Assembly (NCBI RefSeq): GCF_034661175.1
Contig: NZ_CP141058.1
Coordinates: 2,852,001 to 2,916,000 of the forward strand
From: Nocardioides renjunii
Lineage (GTDB): Bacteria > Actinomycetota > Actinomycetes > Propionibacteriales > Nocardioidaceae
Length of the DNA: 64,000 bases
Direction: 5' to 3'
Shown: one piece after another, positions 61,734 through 64,000 of the stretch
Layout of the letters: every line of letters starts with the position of its first letter
How positions within the stretch are numbered: the first letter of the stretch is position 1
The notes under the pieces: model-generated
The model's input: the letters and a program-made list of their open reading frames with translations, nothing else
Told to the model about the DNA's origin: nothing
Database searches by the model: none
Position numbers and translations under genes: made by a program

Positions 61734-62327
61734 GTGCGCACCCACCTCGTCGCCGTCCTCACGGCCCTCCTGCTCGCGGCGTCCTCCGTGCCGCTCTCTC
61801 CCGCCACCTACGCCTGGCCCACCCCGTCGGCGAAGCCCGAGGTCGACGGGGTGTGGCCCCTCGACCCCGAGCCCGACGTGGTCCGCGGTCTCGAGCCCCC
61901 GCCGCACCCGTACGCCTCCGGGCACCGCGGCGTCGACCTGGCCGGTGCCCCCGGCCAGGCGGTGCGGGCCGCCCTGCCCGGCACCGTCGGCTTCGCCGGC
62001 TCCATCGGCGGCAAGCCGGTCGTCACGGTGCTGCACGGAGGGCGGCGTACGACCTACGAGCCGGTCGTGGCCACGGTCGAACGGGGCGACGAGGTGGCTG
62101 CCGGTTCGGTGCTGGGCAGGCTGGTGGTCACCGACAGCCACTGCTTCCCCGCGGCCTGCCTGCACTGGGGGCTGATCGAGGGCGAGACCTACCTCGACCC
62201 GCTGTCCCTCGTCGGCGGCGGCCCGGTGCGGCTGCTCCCCCTCTGGCGCGACGCGCCGGCCACGACGCGGTTGCCGTGGACTCCCCCGCTCCAGCGCTGG
62301 CGGCGCCCGGTCGACCGCGCCGTCTGA
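61734..62327 (+). CDS. M23/LytM-like peptidoglycan peptidase domain protein
   Basis: The 197-residue protein has a signal peptide (HLVAVLTALLLAASSVPLSPATYA). A LytM barrel follows with HRGVDLAG (first zinc His and Asp, near residue 65). The third motif, normally HxH, reads ACLHWGL, so one zinc ligand is Cys or missing. Activity is therefore uncertain, and it may be a degenerate LytM factor that activates other hydrolases. The GTG at 61734 gives the best signal peptide. It is convergent with xerC, 14 bases apart. Confidence 0.82.
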   Translation: MRTHLVAVLTALLLAASSVPLSPATYAWPTPSAKPEVDGVWPLDPEPDVVRGLEPPPHPYASGHRGVDLAGAPGQAVRAALPGTVGFAGSIGGKPVVTVLHGGRRTTYEPVVATVERGDEVAAGSVLGRLVVTDSHCFPAACLHWGLIEGETYLDPLSLVGGGPVRLLPLWRDAPATTRLPWTPPLQRWRRPVDRAV

Positions 62328-62341
62328 CGACGCCGGTCTGC

Positions 62342-63283
62342 CTAGGCCCGGGGGTGCGCCTGCTGGTAGGCCCGACGCAGCCGGTCGGTGGTGACGTGCG
62401 TGTAGAGCTGCGTCGTGGCCAGCGAGGCGTGGCCGAGCAGCTCCTGCACCGAGCGCAGGTCCGCGCCCCCCTCGAGCAGGTGGGTGGCGGCGGAGTGCCG
62501 CAGGCCGTGCGGGCCGATGTCGGGGGCGCCGGGGACGTCCGCGATGCGTCGGTGCACGAGGTCCCGGACGGCCCGCTGGTCGATGCGTCGCCCGCGTACG
62601 CCCAGGAACAGCGCCGGCCCGGACCCCTCGACGCGCAGCGCGGCGCGTCCGGAGCGCAGCCACCGGTCCAGCGCGCGGCCCGCCGGGGTGCCGTAGGGCA
62701 CCGAACGCTCCTTGCGGCCCTTGCCGAGGACCCGGACCACCCGTCGCTCGTCGTCCACGTCGTCGACGTCGAGCCCGACCAGCTCGCCCACCCGGATGCC
62801 GGTGGCGTAGAGCAGCTCGAGCATCGCCACGTCGCGGACCCCGACCGGGGTGCCGTCGTCGGCCAGCTCGGCGGCCGAGCGGATGAAGGCCTCGGCCTCG
62901 TCGGCCCGGAGGACCGGGGGAAGCGTCTTGTGCTTCTTCGGCGATCCGAGCGCAGCCCCCGGGTCGGTGGGCAGGCGCCCGGTCCGGTGCAGCCACGCGG
63001 TGAAGACGCGGGCCGCCGTGGCCCGGCGCGCGATGGTCGTCCGGCTGCGGCCGGTGGACTGGAGGCGGGCCAGCCAGCTCCGCAGCGTGCGGAGGTCGAG
63101 GTCCGTGACGTCGTCGTGGCCGAGCCGCAGGCAGTGGTCGAGCAGGCCGGAGACGTCACCGAGGTAGGCACGGACGGTGTGCGGGGCGAGGTCGCGCTCG
63201 GAGACCAGGTGGCGCTCGTAGTCGGCGAGCACGCGCATCATGGGTTCGGGCAGCCCCGGCGCACCTGCCTCCTCGTCGGCCAC
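62342..63283 (-). CDS. xerC: tyrosine recombinase XerC
   Basis: XerC resolves chromosome dimers at dif with XerD. The 313-residue protein has the SAM-like N-terminal domain ([27 protein letters not shown]). The catalytic set is Arg in [13 protein letters not shown], the HxxR in [15 protein letters not shown], His in [14 protein letters not shown] and the nucleophile Tyr in the same motif. GTG 63283 is preferred to the ATG 13 codons upstream because TACGAT sits six bases before it. It follows dprA on the same strand, a common actinobacterial pair. Confidence 0.93.
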   Translation of the reverse strand: MADEEAGAPGLPEPMMRVLADYERHLVSERDLAPHTVRAYLGDVSGLLDHCLRLGHDDVTDLDLRTLRSWLARLQSTGRSRTTIARRATAARVFTAWLHRTGRLPTDPGAALGSPKKHKTLPPVLRADEAEAFIRSAAELADDGTPVGVRDVAMLELLYATGIRVGELVGLDVDDVDDERRVVRVLGKGRKERSVPYGTPAGRALDRWLRSGRAALRVEGSGPALFLGVRGRRIDQRAVRDLVHRRIADVPGAPDIGPHGLRHSAATHLLEGGADLRSVQELLGHASLATTQLYTHVTTDRLRRAYQQAHPRA

Positions 63284-63289
63284 GCCACG

Positions 63290-63295
63290 ATCGTA
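63290..63295 (-). promoter_or_regulatory. -10 element for leaderless xerC
   Basis: TACGAT on the minus strand ends six bases before the GTG at 63283. Confidence 0.45.
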
Positions 63296-63311
63296 GGCGT
63301 CGGGACGCCTC

Positions 63312-64000
63312 TCACCCGGCACCCGCGAGTCGCCACCCGCCGGGGACCTCCCGGACGAAGCCGCCCCGCTCGAGGCGACCCAGCGCGTTGGCCGCCTCGC
63401 GGACGTGGAGCGCGCACATCCCGGCGATCGACTCCACGTCGGCCGGGGCGCTCACCGGAACGGCCTCGAGCACCAGCTGGTCGGTGCGGCTCAGGCTGTC
63501 GCGTGGCCGCTCCTCGCCGCGACGGACCTCCGGGAGGTGCTGACCCGCGGCACCGACGATCTCGAGGACCTCCGCGCCGCGGGTGACCAGGGAGGCGCCG
63601 CCGCGCCGAAACCACTCGTGCACGCCCTCCGACGTGTAGCTGGTGACGGGGCCGGGCACGCACATGACGGGTCGGCTGAGCTGCTCGGCCCAGCTGGCGG
63701 TGTTGAGGGCGCCGCTGCGCAGGGCGGCCTCGACGAGGACCGTCCCGCTGGTCAGCGCGGCGATGAGCCGGTTGCGCGCCAGGAACCGGATCCGCGTGGG
63801 GGCGGACCCCGGCGGCTGCTCGGAGACCACCGCGAACTCGGCGGCGAGGTGGGCCAGGAGTCGGCGGTGCTGCACGGGATAGGTCCGGTCGACGCCGCAC
63901 GCGAGGACGGCCACCGTGGCACCGCCGGCCAGGAGCGCCGCGTCGTGCGCCGCGAAGTCGATGCCCTTGGCTCCCCCCGAGACCACCGGCGTCCCGGCTG
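63312..64000 (-). CDS. dprA: DNA-processing protein DprA, N-terminus cut by window edge
   Basis: DprA binds single-stranded DNA and loads RecA during transformation. The visible 229 residues hold the Rossmann signature [28 protein letters not shown], and [15 protein letters not shown], then [19 protein letters not shown]. The C-terminal winged-helix-like domain ([29 protein letters not shown]) is complete. The N-terminal SAM-like part lies off the right edge. Many actinobacteria keep dprA without known competence. Confidence 0.95.
   Translation of the reverse strand, partial: AGTPVVSGGAKGIDFAAHDAALLAGGATVAVLACGVDRTYPVQHRRLLAHLAAEFAVVSEQPPGSAPTRIRFLARNRLIAALTSGTVLVEAALRSGALNTASWAEQLSRPVMCVPGPVTSYTSEGVHEWFRRGGASLVTRGAEVLEIVGAAGQHLPEVRRGEERPRDSLSRTDQLVLEAVPVSAPADVESIAGMCALHVREAANALGRLERGGFVREVPGGWRLAGAG

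Noticed and set aside
62342-63283. Phage or integron integrase
   Set aside because: The tyrosine recombinase sits next to dprA in the standard actinobacterial xerC position, with no attachment site, tRNA or mobile genes around it.

Overview
The window is high-GC chromosomal DNA from an actinobacterium. The order dapB–M16 peptidase–pnp–rpsO, ribF–truB–rbfA–infB–ylxR–nusA–rimP, proS, ispG–rseP–dxr and rlmN…cdsA–frr–pyrH–tsf–rpsB…xerC–dprA is the usual actinobacterial backbone. Gene content and style suggest Nocardioidaceae (Nocardioides-like), but this is inferred from protein families and not from a marker rRNA. I see no rRNA, tRNA, CRISPR array, insertion sequence or phage gene.

Layout. 1–5.4 kb: dapB (cut by the window edge), a methyltransferase, an M16 peptidase, pnp and rpsO. 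5.5–13.6 kb, accessory: a small membrane protein, a molybdopterin oxidoreductase, an MMPL exporter divergent from a NarL-type two-component system, and a PadR regulator with its HAAS-type membrane partner. 13.7–23.7 kb: a phosphotransferase (PTS) sugar region with mannitol EIICBA, an unusual double-Rossmann zinc dehydrogenase, Enzyme I, a DeoR/FruR regulator, 1-phosphofructokinase, fructose EIIABC and HPr. 23.7–32.0 kb: ribF, truB, rbfA, infB, ylxR, nusA and rimP. 32.0–35.8 kb: a ferritin-like DUF4439 pair, a HAD hydrolase and proS. 35.8–41.2 kb, accessory: 73-bp hairpin repeats, then a TPR–CHAT (caspase-like) protein, a cytoplasmic subtilase, a small partner protein and a sigma factor. 41.2–45.9 kb: a GNAT enzyme and the isoprenoid/regulated-proteolysis genes ispG, rseP and dxr. 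45.9–53.9 kb, mostly accessory: a TPR membrane protein with an AAA+ ATPase, an orphan AMP-binding-like protein, a secreted M1 aminopeptidase, a RIO-type kinase, a LOG protein and a glycosyltransferase. 54.0–64.0 kb: rlmN, a phosphatase, an SDR, cdsA, frr, pyrH, tsf, rpsB, an M23-like protein, xerC and dprA (cut).

How the genes work together. The PTS region supplies both general components (EI, HPr) and two permeases. The fructose branch is complete (FruA to fructose-1-P, FruK to fructose-1,6-bisphosphate). The mannitol branch has no mtlD, and the 578-residue dehydrogenase co-directional with ptsI is the obvious candidate for the hexitol-phosphate step. The 36–41 kb cluster joins two proteases of different clans to a dedicated sigma factor and a small sigma-linked protein. 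It is the best candidate here for a poorly described stress, conflict or programmed-proteolysis system.

A pattern repeated across the window is a -10 element (best form TAGGNT, general form TANNNT) ending 6–7 bases before an ATG or GTG. This suggests many leaderless mRNAs and was used to choose several starts. Strong hairpins mark most transcription-unit ends, including two pairs of abutting hairpins.
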